Assembly: GCA_902778325.1 (NCBI GenBank)
Contig: CACYWZ010000003.1
Coordinates: 62,001 to 126,000 of the forward strand
Origin: an uncultured Spirochaetaceae bacterium
GTDB taxonomy: Bacteria; Spirochaetota; Spirochaetia; Treponematales; Treponemataceae
Length of the DNA stretch: 64,000 bases
Direction: 5' to 3'
Of this stretch, positions 24,173 through 33,197 are shown piece by piece (within the stretch, counting starts at the first letter, position 1; each line of letters opens with the position of its first letter). The notes below the pieces were generated by a model that was given only the letters and a program-made list of their open reading frames with translations, had not been told where the DNA came from and ran no database searches. A program made the position numbers and the translations under genes.

Positions 24173-26080
24173 TTATGTTCGTTTGACAAGCGAAAAGAGT
24201 TCGGAACGTGAAATCTTGTGAAAAATCGGACGCCCGTGCGGGCAGTGCGGATCTGGAAGTTCTAGCGCCTGTTTTGCGATTTCCCTCGCTTTCGACTCCG
24301 ATATTATGTCTCCGTCCATGACTGCGGCTCTGCATGCTGTGCTTGCAGCCACGCTGTACAAAATCTGGGACGGCTCAATTTGCTTTTTTACTATGTCCTC
24401 GTAAAAGTTTTTTTCGTTTCCTTTGTAGCGAATCGGGAATGTTTTTATAAGCCATTCCTCGCCGTTTTTTTCAATCTCGAAGCCTGCTTTGCTAAGCTCA
24501 TTTTTGACGCTTTCAAGATATGAGTCCTCGCTGTCGCTTTGTGTTTTTATGGAAAGCGGCACTAAAAGCCCTTGCTTTTCGCCTGCATTTTGCATAATCG
24601 CATTGAAAAGTATGCGCTCGTGGGCGGCGTGCTGGTCAATGATGAAAAGTGTGCCGTTTTTCTCGGCGATTAAAAACGTTCCAAGAGCCGCGCCAATGTA
24701 CCTGAAATCGTCATCGTCGCTTGCAAGGTTTGCCAAGTGTGAGATGCTGTCGAAAGGAGACCTTGTCGCTGTCTGCTTCACTGCTTTCATCTCTGGCATT
24801 CGCGGAAAAGAAAAATCATTTCTTGAAAAGCGCTTTGTTGCAAAGTTGTCGCTTTCAAAGCTGCTTTTGGACGGCGCTTTTTCGACTTTTTGCATTGAAG
24901 GAGATGTCATCTCTTTTATCTTTTTGTCGATTTGTCTTGAAATATCTCTTTCTTCTTCGCTGAAAGTCTCTTCTTCATCAATGTCGCTTTCGCTTTCAAT
25001 GTCGCTTTCGCTTTCAATGTCGCTCTCGTAATTCGTGCCGTAATTTCCGAGCATATTCAAAAACGAAGATTGCTTTTCTTCAACGATTTCGCTCAAAGTG
25101 TACGACTTGAAAAAATTTCGTGTTGTTGAACTGACTGCGTGATGAAGGGCAGAGATGTCTTTGAAGCGGACTTCACGCTTTGCGGGGTGAATGTTGAAAT
25201 CAAGCAAATCCGCTCTCATTTGGACGAACAAAGCGGCTGCTGGGTGCGTCCCGTTCGGGAAAAATCCTTGCGCGCCGTATTCAATCGCCTGAATGAGCGA
25301 GTATTCTTGAACGCGATGCCCGTTCACATAGATAAAAATGTCTTTTTTGCTTGTGCGGCTGACATCGGGCGTTCCCAAAACAAGAATGAAACTCCATTCC
25401 CCGTCGCCGCTATCTGCTGTGACTTCGCGAAAGAGCGCGGAAGGCTCGGTCGCACCGATTGCGCTTTTGAATCTCTCGGCGTGCGTTTGCCCGGCGCGGA
25501 AAATATCGCGGTCTTTTCCGTCGGCTTTGAATCTGAAGGCGATGTCTGGACGTGCAAGCGCTTTTTCAAGAAACATCGCTCTGCACATTGTCGCTTCACT
25601 TGCGGCTCGCTTCAAAAAAACACGACGAGCCGGAAAGTTTTCGAACAAGCCTGAAGCCACAACGATTGTTCCCGAAACAGGCGTGCATTGCGTTATTATG
25701 TGGTCTTCGGTGATTGACGCTCTCATATTCCACGAGCCGCTTGTAATCGAAAGACGGCAGACTGCCGCAATCGATGAGAGCGCCTCGCCTCGAAAGCCAA
25801 GTGTTGAAAGGTTCAGCAAATCTGTTTCAGATTGGATTTTGCTTGTGGCGTGCTCGTGAGCGCAAACGCTCAAGTCCTCTTTTGAAAGTCCCGCTCCGTC
25901 GTCAACAACGCGAATCTCTTCGATTCCGCCTGAACGGATTTCAACCAAGATGTTTTTTGAGTTGGCGTCAACGCTGTTGTCAAGAAGCTCGCGAATAATC
26001 GACGCGGGTCGGTCAATAACTTCGCCTGCGGCTATTTTTCGCGCTACTTCAGCCTTTAGGATACGGACGGGATTTCCCAT
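24173..26080 (-). CDS. mutL: DNA mismatch repair protein MutL
   Basis: A 635-residue GHKL ATPase with C-terminal endonuclease. N-terminal motifs: RKIAAGEVIDRPASIIRELL, VDDGAGLSKEDL and LGFRGEALSSIAA. The C-terminal domain has DQHAAHERILFN, where the last Glu of the DQHA(x)2E(x)4E motif is replaced by Asn, and the metal-site motifs TACRAAV and CPHGRP. The linker (about 345-375) has an SESDIE tandem from an 18-bp DNA repeat. The endonuclease-type C-terminus is expected for a bacterium without MutH. It starts 3 nt after the xseB stop. Confidence 0.95.
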   Translation of the reverse strand: MGNPVRILKAEVARKIAAGEVIDRPASIIRELLDNSVDANSKNILVEIRSGGIEEIRVVDDGAGLSKEDLSVCAHEHATSKIQSETDLLNLSTLGFRGEALSSIAAVCRLSITSGSWNMRASITEDHIITQCTPVSGTIVVASGLFENFPARRVFLKRAASEATMCRAMFLEKALARPDIAFRFKADGKDRDIFRAGQTHAERFKSAIGATEPSALFREVTADSGDGEWSFILVLGTPDVSRTSKKDIFIYVNGHRVQEYSLIQAIEYGAQGFFPNGTHPAAALFVQMRADLLDFNIHPAKREVRFKDISALHHAVSSTTRNFFKSYTLSEIVEEKQSSFLNMLGNYGTNYESDIESESDIESESDIDEEETFSEEERDISRQIDKKIKEMTSPSMQKVEKAPSKSSFESDNFATKRFSRNDFSFPRMPEMKAVKQTATRSPFDSISHLANLASDDDDFRYIGAALGTFLIAEKNGTLFIIDQHAAHERILFNAIMQNAGEKQGLLVPLSIKTQSDSEDSYLESVKNELSKAGFEIEKNGEEWLIKTFPIRYKGNEKNFYEDIVKKQIEPSQILYSVAASTACRAAVMDGDIISESKAREIAKQALELPDPHCPHGRPIFHKISRSELFSLVKRT

Positions 26081-26083
26081 TTT

Positions 26084-26452
26084 TTAGTCCTGAAGCTCTG
26101 GTGAATCAAAAAGGTCAAATTCCAATGATGAATTGTCATAAATTGTGTGCGCTTCATCAATCGGAGGCTCTGGCTTGAAAATATCGATGACTTCTTCTTT
26201 TGCTTTTTTGCTTTTGCGACTCTTTTTTGTGCTTTCTTTTTTTTCTTCGGCTTTTTCCTCTTCCTCGCACAAGTCAGGCGAGTTCATCAAGATTTGAACC
26301 TTCCCCTCGATTGTTTCGATTTCCTTTTCGAGCGTTCTGGCTGTTTTTATGCCCTCTTCAAACGCTTTGAGAGCGTCCTCAAGTGATGTTTCCGGGTTTT
26401 TTACTGTTTCTGTCAGCTCTTCGAGTTTTTTGAGTTTGTCTTCAAAAGTCAT
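26084..26452 (-). CDS. xseB: Exodeoxyribonuclease VII small subunit, long form
   Basis: A 122-residue protein. Residues 1-60 are the XseB domain (MTFEDKLKKLEELTETVKN, with SLEDALKAFEEGIKTA), a helical hairpin that binds XseA. The rest is a charged tail (Glu then Lys rich, then DIFKPEPPIDEAH) not found in the usual 70-80-residue subunits. ATG 26452 is chosen because AGGAG lies 9 nt upstream, within the last xseA codons. Only one base separates the xseA stop from this start. Confidence 0.88.
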   Translation of the reverse strand: MTFEDKLKKLEELTETVKNPETSLEDALKAFEEGIKTARTLEKEIETIEGKVQILMNSPDLCEEEEKAEEKKESTKKSRKSKKAKEEVIDIFKPEPPIDEAHTIYDNSSLEFDLFDSPELQD

Positions 26453-26453
26453 T

Positions 26454-27665
26454 TTAGTTTTCTCCTGTAACAGTTGCAAAGATTTTTCCGTCTTTCGGGA
26501 TAATTTCGAGCATCATACCTTCCTTGGCGTCGGAAGCGCTTTTTATTATCTTGCCCGTCTCTTTTTCGCGCACAATCGAATATCCGCGCGACAAAACATT
26601 TTCGGGGCTTGTCGCCTCAAGAAGATGCGTGCATTTTTCAACGCTGGTCTTAAGCATTGCGATTTTGTTTTCCATTGCGCTTTTTGCGCTTTCCTTCGCA
26701 GCGTCGAGCCTTGAAATAAGCGGCTGCTCAACAGCGCGGAATGCAATCTCAAGATTTCGCTCGTCAAAACCGCTCAAGCGAAGTCGCGCCTTTTCTGTTT
26801 GAGATTTCATCGCCCGATACAAATCGTCTTTCGTCATTCTGAGCGAATCGATGATTTCCGCTTTCACAGGAGTCACAAGTTCTGCGGCGGCGCTCGGTGT
26901 CGGAGCGCGAACGTCGGCGGCAAAATCGCTGAGCGCCCAGTCGATTTCGTGCCCGACAGCGCTCACGATTGGAATTTGTGAGGCGGCAACCTCGCGGACA
27001 ACGCCCTCATCGCTGAACGGCAGCAAATCTTCAAGGCTTCCTCCTCCTCGCCCAACAATCAGAACATCGCAAAGCTTAAAGCGATTTGCGACTTTGATTT
27101 GCCTGATAATCGTTTCAGGAGCGTCATCTCCTTGAACAATCGCGGGAAGAATCACAACATTGATGCCGCGATTTCTGCGGTGTGTGATTTGCAAAATATC
27201 GTGAAGAGCAGCGCCTGTCTTGCTCGTTATGACACCGATAGTTTTCGGGAACTTCGGAAGAGAGCGCTTTTTTTCGCTGTCGAAAAGACCTTCTGCGGCA
27301 AGCCGTCTTTTTCGCTCTTCGAGCATGAGAAGAATGTCGCCCTCTCCGCTTGCCGTCATTGATGTGATGATAATCTGGTAATTTCCGCGCGCCTGATAAA
27401 CAGAAAGAGAGCCTTTCGCGCGGACTTTCATTCCGTCCTTCGGCGTGAAAGAAAGAGAAGAGGCTCTTGAGCGGAACATCACAGCGCTGATTTGCGCTTC
27501 TGAGTCCTTGAGCGTGAAATACAAATGTCCTGACGCGTTCGGGCGGAAATTGGAAATCTCGCCCTCGATTGTAACGGAAGGAAATGAGCCCTCGATGAGT
27601 TCTTTTATGAGGACTGTGATTTGACTTACGGAATAAACATTTTCCTTAACTTCGTCGCCTTGCAT
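26454..27665 (-). CDS. xseA: Exodeoxyribonuclease VII large subunit
   Basis: A 403-residue nuclease subunit that degrades single-stranded DNA with XseB. The N-terminal OB-fold is TIEGEISNFRPNASGHLYFT. The catalytic core has KTIGVITSKTGAALHDIL, VIVGRGGGSLEDLLPFSDE and IPIVSAVGHEIDWALSDFAA. A coiled coil follows at about 265-345, and the end carries NVLSRGYSIV. No SD precedes the ATG. Instead TTGAAA, a 17-nt spacer and TAGAAT end 8 nt before it, so the transcript is probably leaderless. First gene of xseA-xseB-mutL-GGDEF/EAL. Confidence 0.95.
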   Translation of the reverse strand: MQGDEVKENVYSVSQITVLIKELIEGSFPSVTIEGEISNFRPNASGHLYFTLKDSEAQISAVMFRSRASSLSFTPKDGMKVRAKGSLSVYQARGNYQIIITSMTASGEGDILLMLEERKRRLAAEGLFDSEKKRSLPKFPKTIGVITSKTGAALHDILQITHRRNRGINVVILPAIVQGDDAPETIIRQIKVANRFKLCDVLIVGRGGGSLEDLLPFSDEGVVREVAASQIPIVSAVGHEIDWALSDFAADVRAPTPSAAAELVTPVKAEIIDSLRMTKDDLYRAMKSQTEKARLRLSGFDERNLEIAFRAVEQPLISRLDAAKESAKSAMENKIAMLKTSVEKCTHLLEATSPENVLSRGYSIVREKETGKIIKSASDAKEGMMLEIIPKDGKIFATVTGEN

Positions 27666-27673
27666 ATAAAGCC

Positions 27674-27702
27674 ATTCTAAACGCCCGCCCGTTTTTTTTC
27701 AA
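27674..27702 (-). promoter_or_regulatory. Promoter of xseA, leaderless spacing
   Basis: TTGAAA (27702-27697), a 17-nt spacer and TAGAAT (27679-27674) on the minus strand. Only 8 nt separate the -10 box from the ATG. Confidence 0.7.
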
Positions 27703-27764
27703 CGGGTATTATTTTTGTTTTTTCCCGTCGGGGCAGCGTTTTTCATTGAAACACGATATATTTC

Positions 27765-28065
27765 CTTTGATTTCACACAGTAAACGGATGTCTTAAATGT
27801 ACATTGACCGCTGGCGCTCAGCGGAGTAATGTCTTAAATGTACATTGAAGCCTGAGGCTCAGCGGACGAAATTTAGTTTGTTAGAAGCGTCGCTGAGCCT
27901 CAGCGGAGCAAATTTAGTTTGTTAAAAGCTTCCCTGTCACTCAGCAAAGCAAATTTAGTGCAATATCGCCTTCCCTGACACTCAGCGAACGAAATTTAGT
28001 GAAATATCTGCTTCGACTCCCTTCGACTACGCTCAGGGAGCGGCTTGAGCAAACGCGGCATGACA
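27765..28065. repeat. Intergenic repeat block related to 11.3 kb
   Basis: Units carry GTCTTAAATGTACATTGA, CTGAGGCTCAGC, AAATTTAGTTTGTTAGAAGC and CACTCAGC in the same order as at 11280-11410, with an extra AATGTACATT unit. The end (28010-28065) contains a TTCGACTcccTTCGACTACG run and GGCATGACAGG, a decayed TGTCATgC-type end. It occupies the divergent gap between xseA and the spiro-SPASM gene. Confidence 0.8.
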
Positions 28066-28140
28066 GGGGAAAAACGGCGTGAATGACAAAAAAATGCGAA
28101 CGCTCAAATTCCTTGAAAAGAAAACCGATAATTACAAGCG

Positions 28141-29697
28141 ATGAAAAACTTGATTGTTTTGTTTGCTCCTGAAAAATCCAAATATATTGACGAGCCACTT
28201 TTTGACGGAAAATCTGCAAAAAATTTGTCTGTCGCGTGGGCTTCTTCTTTTCCTGATTCCACAGTTTGCACGATGCAGGGTGCGGCGTGCGTTTATGAGC
28301 TTTTGAGAGAAATGAGCGATGAGGCGAAAAGGGTGGGCGCAGAGCGCGTTATGTTCGCGTTTTCGGACTGTCCTTTTTTGAACAAGGCGCTGAGTGAAAA
28401 ACTTCTTGAGACACACGAAAAATATGCCGCTGAATATACTTTTGCTGACGGCTATCCTTTGGGCTTTGCGCCTGAAATCATCGACTCTGGCGCTCTTTCT
28501 CTTTTGGCTTCTCTTTGCGCTCCTGATGGTGTTCACAAGGATTTGGGAGCGAAAAAGATTGGGCGCGATGCGATTTTTTCTGCGATTAAGGGTGATATAA
28601 ACTCGTTCGAGATTGAAACTGTGATGGCTGAAGAGGATTTCAGGCAATACAGGCTCAATTTTGCTTGCGACACGAAGGCAAATGCTCTTTGCTGCAAGCG
28701 TCTTTTCGATATGAGACTCGATTTTTCTGATTCCCTTTCGCTTTCAAGAGCGGCTGTGAAAAACGCTGGTATTTTGCACACGCTTCCTTCTTTTTATCGA
28801 GTTCAGCTCACTGAGGCGGTCGATAATGACGCGATTTTCACGCCTTTTTCCAATGTTTACAAAATGAATCACGGTGTTTTTGCGAGCGAGGACACGCGGG
28901 CAGGAAAGGCAAAAGAAATGCCTTTTGAAAAGTTTTGCGCTCTCATTGACAACATCGCCTCTTTTTCCGAGACGGCTGTTGTTGCGCTTGGTTGTGGCGG
29001 AGAGCCGCTTTTGTCGCCTTATTTTGACAAGGCTGTCGAAAAGGTGCTTTCTCATTCAGGGCTTTCGGTTTTGATTGAGACTTCTGGCTATAACGTCACT
29101 GAAGAACTTGCGGCGAAAATCTTTGAGATTGCACAAAAAGCGCCTGAGCGAACTGGAGATTATCCGAGCGTTATGTGGATTGTGAGCGTTGATGCTGTGA
29201 ACAGCGCAAAATATGGCGAGCTTCACAAAAACTGCAAGGACGGCGCTTTTGAGAAGGCTTTGGGCGCTGTCGGTATTTTGAGCGCAAAGTTTTCAGGAGA
29301 TGTTTATCCTGAGTTCTTGCGCGTGAATGAGAATGAAGAGCAGCTCGAAGCGTTCTTCCGTTTTTGGAAAAATGCGCAAAGTCCGAGCGCCGGAAATGTG
29401 CTGGTGCAAAAATATGATTGGCTTTGCTCTGTGATGAAAGATGACAAGGTTGCTGATTTGTCGCCTCTTGAGCGTTTCCCGTGCTGGCATTTGCGACGTG
29501 ATTTTATCATAAACGCTGACGGCTTTGTGCCTCTTTGCCCTGAATGGACAGGTCAAAGCGATTTTATTGGAAACGCATTTGAGTCGAGCCTTTCGGATAT
29601 TTGGGATAAATACGGGAATGAGATTGAATCTCATTTGGCAAAATGTTATTCACAAAGGTGTGCGCTCTGCGATGAATTCTATACCTTTAATTTTTAA
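28141..29697 (+). CDS. Spiro-SPASM protein
   Basis: A 518-residue protein of the spirochaete-specific spiro-SPASM family. The C-terminal SPASM-like Cys cluster is visible (RFPCWHLRRDF, VPLCPEWTGQ, CYSQRCALCDEF). The CxxxCxxC of active radical-SAM enzymes is absent, although a TIM-barrel-like middle (VVALGCGGEPLLSPYFD) remains. The N-terminal 200 residues resemble a nucleotidyltransferase fold (VMFAFSDCPFLN, TFADGYPLGFAPEII). It opens a run of glycan-type genes and overlaps the next by 26 nt. No SD is seen; GATAAT ends 8 nt before the ATG, so it may be leaderless. The function is unknown. Confidence 0.8.
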   Translation: MKNLIVLFAPEKSKYIDEPLFDGKSAKNLSVAWASSFPDSTVCTMQGAACVYELLREMSDEAKRVGAERVMFAFSDCPFLNKALSEKLLETHEKYAAEYTFADGYPLGFAPEIIDSGALSLLASLCAPDGVHKDLGAKKIGRDAIFSAIKGDINSFEIETVMAEEDFRQYRLNFACDTKANALCCKRLFDMRLDFSDSLSLSRAAVKNAGILHTLPSFYRVQLTEAVDNDAIFTPFSNVYKMNHGVFASEDTRAGKAKEMPFEKFCALIDNIASFSETAVVALGCGGEPLLSPYFDKAVEKVLSHSGLSVLIETSGYNVTEELAAKIFEIAQKAPERTGDYPSVMWIVSVDAVNSAKYGELHKNCKDGAFEKALGAVGILSAKFSGDVYPEFLRVNENEEQLEAFFRFWKNAQSPSAGNVLVQKYDWLCSVMKDDKVADLSPLERFPCWHLRRDFIINADGFVPLCPEWTGQSDFIGNAFESSLSDIWDKYGNEIESHLAKCYSQRCALCDEFYTFNF

Positions 29698-30628
29698 TGA
29701 GAGACAGATTAAGAGAACATCTCTTGGTGGCATATTTGACCGCAATAATGCAAGAATGCCTGTGTCTGCCGTTCTGCTTTCTCGTGGAGGAAAGCATTAT
29801 AGGGCGAAGATGCTTGATGTCCTTGTTCAGTGCGGTTTTGAATCTGTTGTTTCGATTGAGACCGACCCTGAAAGCTACAACATTGAGGATATGTCGTCGA
29901 GATATCCGACCGTCAAGTTCATCGTAACGCTTGAAAAGCTGACGTTCGGTGAGATGGTGAACATCGGCATTGAGGAAAGCATTGCCGACCATGTTCTTGT
30001 TCTTTGGGACGATGTTAAGTTTTCAGTCGGAATGATGACGCCGACGCTTGCAAAGCGTCTTTGTGATTTGAATCATTATTGCGTTGTTCCGCGCCTTATC
30101 ACGAAAATACAGGGAATGCCTGTTGTTACTTCTCCTAGCGCATCATCAACAAAGTTCCAGATTTTGCGAAGCTCATCGGTGAAAGACGGGGAGAAGACGC
30201 TTTATCCGTTTGATTTGGTCGGACTTTATGACCGCCAGAAGTTTATGACTTTGGGCGGTTTTGATTATACGATAGAATCTCCTTATTGGCAAAATATTGA
30301 CCTTGCCGTGCGCTCTTGGCTTTGGGGCGAGTACACTTCTATTTCGACATCGTTTCAATTGATTTACGAGGATTCTCTTCCTGTTGAAGACCATACGGCG
30401 AACATGAGCGAATTGCGCTTTTATCTTAAAAACCTTGTTCCTATTTTCAAGTATGACCATGGTGTTATTCCGTCTTCCTCGTTTGCGCGCTATCTTGTTC
30501 ATTCATCAAGTGGTGTCGTGGAGGCTTTCAAGCGATTCAAAGACGCTCAGTTCTGGACGGAGAAAAATAAATATCGGTTCAAAATGGATATTGTTGACCT
30601 CATAGAAAAATGGGGAAAGGAAGATTAA
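29672..30628 (+). CDS. Glycosyltransferase-like protein of the spirochaete glycan cluster
   Basis: A 318-residue soluble protein. The start at 29672 (MNSIPLIFNERQIKRTSLGG) overlaps the spiro-SPASM gene; a frame extending to 29525 lies wholly inside that gene and is not used. Residues 30-120 look like a GT-A nucleotide-sugar binding fold: SAVLLSRGGKHYRAKMLDVL, VSIETDPESYNIEDM, then GIEESIADHVLVLWDDVKF with a DD motif. GGFDYTIESPYWQNIDLAVR resembles the acceptor-side motif of family 2 glycosyltransferases. Donor and acceptor are unknown. Its stop abuts the ATG of the three-domain fusion gene. Confidence 0.6.
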   Translation: MNSIPLIFNERQIKRTSLGGIFDRNNARMPVSAVLLSRGGKHYRAKMLDVLVQCGFESVVSIETDPESYNIEDMSSRYPTVKFIVTLEKLTFGEMVNIGIEESIADHVLVLWDDVKFSVGMMTPTLAKRLCDLNHYCVVPRLITKIQGMPVVTSPSASSTKFQILRSSSVKDGEKTLYPFDLVGLYDRQKFMTLGGFDYTIESPYWQNIDLAVRSWLWGEYTSISTSFQLIYEDSLPVEDHTANMSELRFYLKNLVPIFKYDHGVIPSSSFARYLVHSSSGVVEAFKRFKDAQFWTEKNKYRFKMDIVDLIEKWGKED

Positions 30629-33166
30629 ATGAAAATTTTTTCTGGTTTGTTTGAACATAAAAATAGTGCTGGCAAAGTTGTTCTTATCGTGCAGTGTCGG
30701 CTTTCTTCGACGCGCCTTCCCGGAAAAGCGCTCTTGGATTTGGGCGGAAAAACTGTCCTTGAGTGGACTCTTCGCGCAATGAAAAAAGTGAGCGCTGATG
30801 AATATTATCTTGCGACTGACGACGCTTCTTTTTCTGAACTTTCGCCTGTTGCAAATATTTGCGGCTTTAAGGCTTTTGCAGGCCCTCTTGATGATGTTCT
30901 TGAGCGATTTTGCCTTGTCATTGAAAAAAGCCGTGCAGACACAGTTATTCGCGCTACTGCGGATAACCCGTTTTTGTTCTATGAAGCCGCACAAGGTCTT
31001 TTGGACGCGTACAAAGAGCGCATTTCAGAAGAGCCTTGCGATTATATGACTTGGACAGGGCTGCCTCATGGAAGCGGCGTTGAGATTTTCAACGCACATT
31101 CTCTTTTGAAAGCGCACGATTCTGACTTTTTGACGCCCTATGACCACGAGCATGTAGGACCTGCTCTTTATAAGCACCCTGACAAGTTCGTAAGCGTTAT
31201 GACGAGTGCGCCTGAGCAATGGAATCACCCAGAACTGAGAACAACAATCGACACAAAAGCCGATTATCGCCGTGCGCTTGCGCTTGTTCGCGCTGTTTCT
31301 GACGGAAAAGCTCTTGAAGAGCCTTATACAACAGAGCAGATTCTTGAGGGAATAAAGACCCCTGCTGTCTCAACTCCGATTTTGTTTGTGCCGAGCACAA
31401 AGAGCGGACACGGAACAGGACATTTTCGCCGTTGTGTTGATTTTGCGCTGAAAATCGGAGCAGATGTTTATATCCCAGAAGATTCGGATTTGAACGGAAT
31501 CGATGATATTATTTCAGAGGCAAAATCTTTGGGATTTAAGGCTTGGCAGATAAAAAGGGAGTTGCCGTCTGAAGGCGAATACGCTCTGATAGTTTTGGAT
31601 ATGTTTGAGACAGACGAGGAGACTGCAAACAAATTGCGCTTGCTTTCACCACTTGCGGCTATCGATGACGGTGCAAACGAGAGCGTTTCGCAATACTTTG
31701 ATTATCTGCTGGATATAATCCCGTCGCCTCAAGTGACAAGGCGTGCAAACAAAGTTGAGCCACATTTTGTTCCGCTACCTACAAACAGAAAAGCTCAAAA
31801 GCCATCTGAGATAAAAAGCGTTCTCGTTGCCATAGGCGGCGAAGACCCAGCTGGTTTTACGACGGCTGTAGCAAATGCTTTTGCCTCTTCTGGTGTTGAT
31901 GTTACGGCGATTTTGCCAAAAGAAAAACTTTCTGAGGCAAAAGCAGAGACAGAGAATGTGCATTTTGTTCCTCCTGTTTTGAACCTCAAGGAAAAACTTG
32001 CAGATTATGACCTCGTCGTAACGCATTACGGTTTCACGGCATTTGAAGCGCTTTCTGCTGGCTGTGCTGTCGTCCTTGTTGCAACAAGCCCTCTTCACGA
32101 GCAACTTGCCGAAAAATACGGCTTCGTGTGCCTGAAGAAAAACGTCAGCGCTGAGAACGTGAAAAAATTGCTTTCAGAAAAGTCCTCGCTTTTCCCGCCG
32201 TCCCCGCTCGGAGAGGAAAATGGAGAGAGCAAAGACGCTTATTCTTTTGTGACATCGCTTTCTCGCGGACACAGATTTAGCTGTCCTGTTTGCGCTTCTT
32301 TCCCCGAAACTCCTGACAGTGTTGTCGCCAGAACTGAGCAAAGAACGTTCAGACGATGCTCAAAGTGCTCGATGATTTATATTTCTTGGACAAAAGCGCC
32401 TGAAAACACTGCTTACAACAAAAGCTATTTCTACGAAGATTATAAAGCGCAGTATGGAAAGACATATCTTGAGGACTTTGCGTCAATAAAGGCGCAAGGC
32501 GTCAGGCGAATCACGAATATCGAGATGATTTTCAGAAGCGGAAAAAACAAGAGCGTAACGCCTTCTGTGCTTGATATAGGATGCGCGATGGGACCTTTCA
32601 TCGATGCTGCTGCCGATTCAGGCTGGCAAGTTTACGGCACGGACATTTCATCTCAGGCTGTCGAATATGTGCAAAAGACGCTCCATTATCCTGCTGTCTG
32701 CTCGTCTTTCCCTGATTTTAATCCGTCAAAAAGTTTTGGTGTTCAGTCTTTTGATGCTGTAACAATGTGGTACGTTATCGAGCATTTCCAGAACCTCGGC
32801 GAAGTCTTGCAGGCAGTTTCGCGTCTTGTGAAAAAAGACGGAATATTTGCTTTCTCAACGCCGTCCGCCTCTGGAGTTTCTGCGACTTTCAACAGACAAA
32901 GTTTCTTTGAGCAAAGTCCTGAGGACCATTACACGCTTTGGGAAAATGAAAATGCACAGAAAATTCTTTCGCTTTACGGCTTCAAGGTCGTGAAAATTGT
33001 CAGCACAGGGCATCACCCAGAACGCTTCCCATATGCGAAAAAACATTCTCTCAAGGCGGGAACGCTTCGCTTTGAGGCACTCAGAATGTTCAGCCGTGTG
33101 AAAAACTTGGGCGACACTTTCGAGGTGTATTGCAAGAAAATATCAGACGAGCCGATAAACAAATAG
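30629..33166 (+). CDS. Three-domain fusion: SpsF-like cytidylyltransferase, PseG-like hydrolase, SAM methyltransferase
   Basis: An 845-residue protein with three enzymatic parts. Residues 15-245 are a SpsF/CMP-sugar cytidylyltransferase domain (IVQCRLSSTRLPGKALLDLG, RATADNPFLF, PELRTTIDTKADY). Residues 250-525 are PseG-like, the UDP-sugar hydrolase of pseudaminic acid synthesis: GHGTGHFRRC gives GxGHxxR, with IDDGANES and HYGFTAFEALSAG. Residues 535-845 carry a Cys4 site (CPVC, CSKC) and a class I methyltransferase (VLDIGCAMGPFIDAA, MWYVIEHFQNLGEVL). Together they suggest making and methylating a CMP-activated nonulosonate-like sugar, probably for surface or flagellar glycosylation. ATG immediately follows the upstream stop. 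Confidence 0.82.
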   Translation: MKIFSGLFEHKNSAGKVVLIVQCRLSSTRLPGKALLDLGGKTVLEWTLRAMKKVSADEYYLATDDASFSELSPVANICGFKAFAGPLDDVLERFCLVIEKSRADTVIRATADNPFLFYEAAQGLLDAYKERISEEPCDYMTWTGLPHGSGVEIFNAHSLLKAHDSDFLTPYDHEHVGPALYKHPDKFVSVMTSAPEQWNHPELRTTIDTKADYRRALALVRAVSDGKALEEPYTTEQILEGIKTPAVSTPILFVPSTKSGHGTGHFRRCVDFALKIGADVYIPEDSDLNGIDDIISEAKSLGFKAWQIKRELPSEGEYALIVLDMFETDEETANKLRLLSPLAAIDDGANESVSQYFDYLLDIIPSPQVTRRANKVEPHFVPLPTNRKAQKPSEIKSVLVAIGGEDPAGFTTAVANAFASSGVDVTAILPKEKLSEAKAETENVHFVPPVLNLKEKLADYDLVVTHYGFTAFEALSAGCAVVLVATSPLHEQLAEKYGFVCLKKNVSAENVKKLLSEKSSLFPPSPLGEENGESKDAYSFVTSLSRGHRFSCPVCASFPETPDSVVARTEQRTFRRCSKCSMIYISWTKAPENTAYNKSYFYEDYKAQYGKTYLEDFASIKAQGVRRITNIEMIFRSGKNKSVTPSVLDIGCAMGPFIDAAADSGWQVYGTDISSQAVEYVQKTLHYPAVCSSFPDFNPSKSFGVQSFDAVTMWYVIEHFQNLGEVLQAVSRLVKKDGIFAFSTPSASGVSATFNRQSFFEQSPEDHYTLWENENAQKILSLYGFKVVKIVSTGHHPERFPYAKKHSLKAGTLRFEALRMFSRVKNLGDTFEVYCKKISDEPINK

Positions 33167-33171
33167 TGTGT

Positions 33172-33197
33172 CATGCTGAACTTGATTCAGCATCTTG
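33172..33197 (+). repeat. TGTCATGCTGAAC-type element
   Basis: GTCATGCTGAAC followed by TTGATTCAGCATCT just after the stop of the fusion gene. Its last bases overlap the first unit of the 21-bp array that follows. Confidence 0.7.

Noticed and set aside
24489..25031. 180-residue plus-strand frame inside mutL
   Set aside because: It is antisense to mutL, and its Ser/Leu-rich content mirrors the mutL linker repeats.
29525..29671. N-terminal extension of the glycosyltransferase-like protein
   Set aside because: This part is inside the spiro-SPASM gene in another frame; the product pattern and family-like sequence start at 29672.
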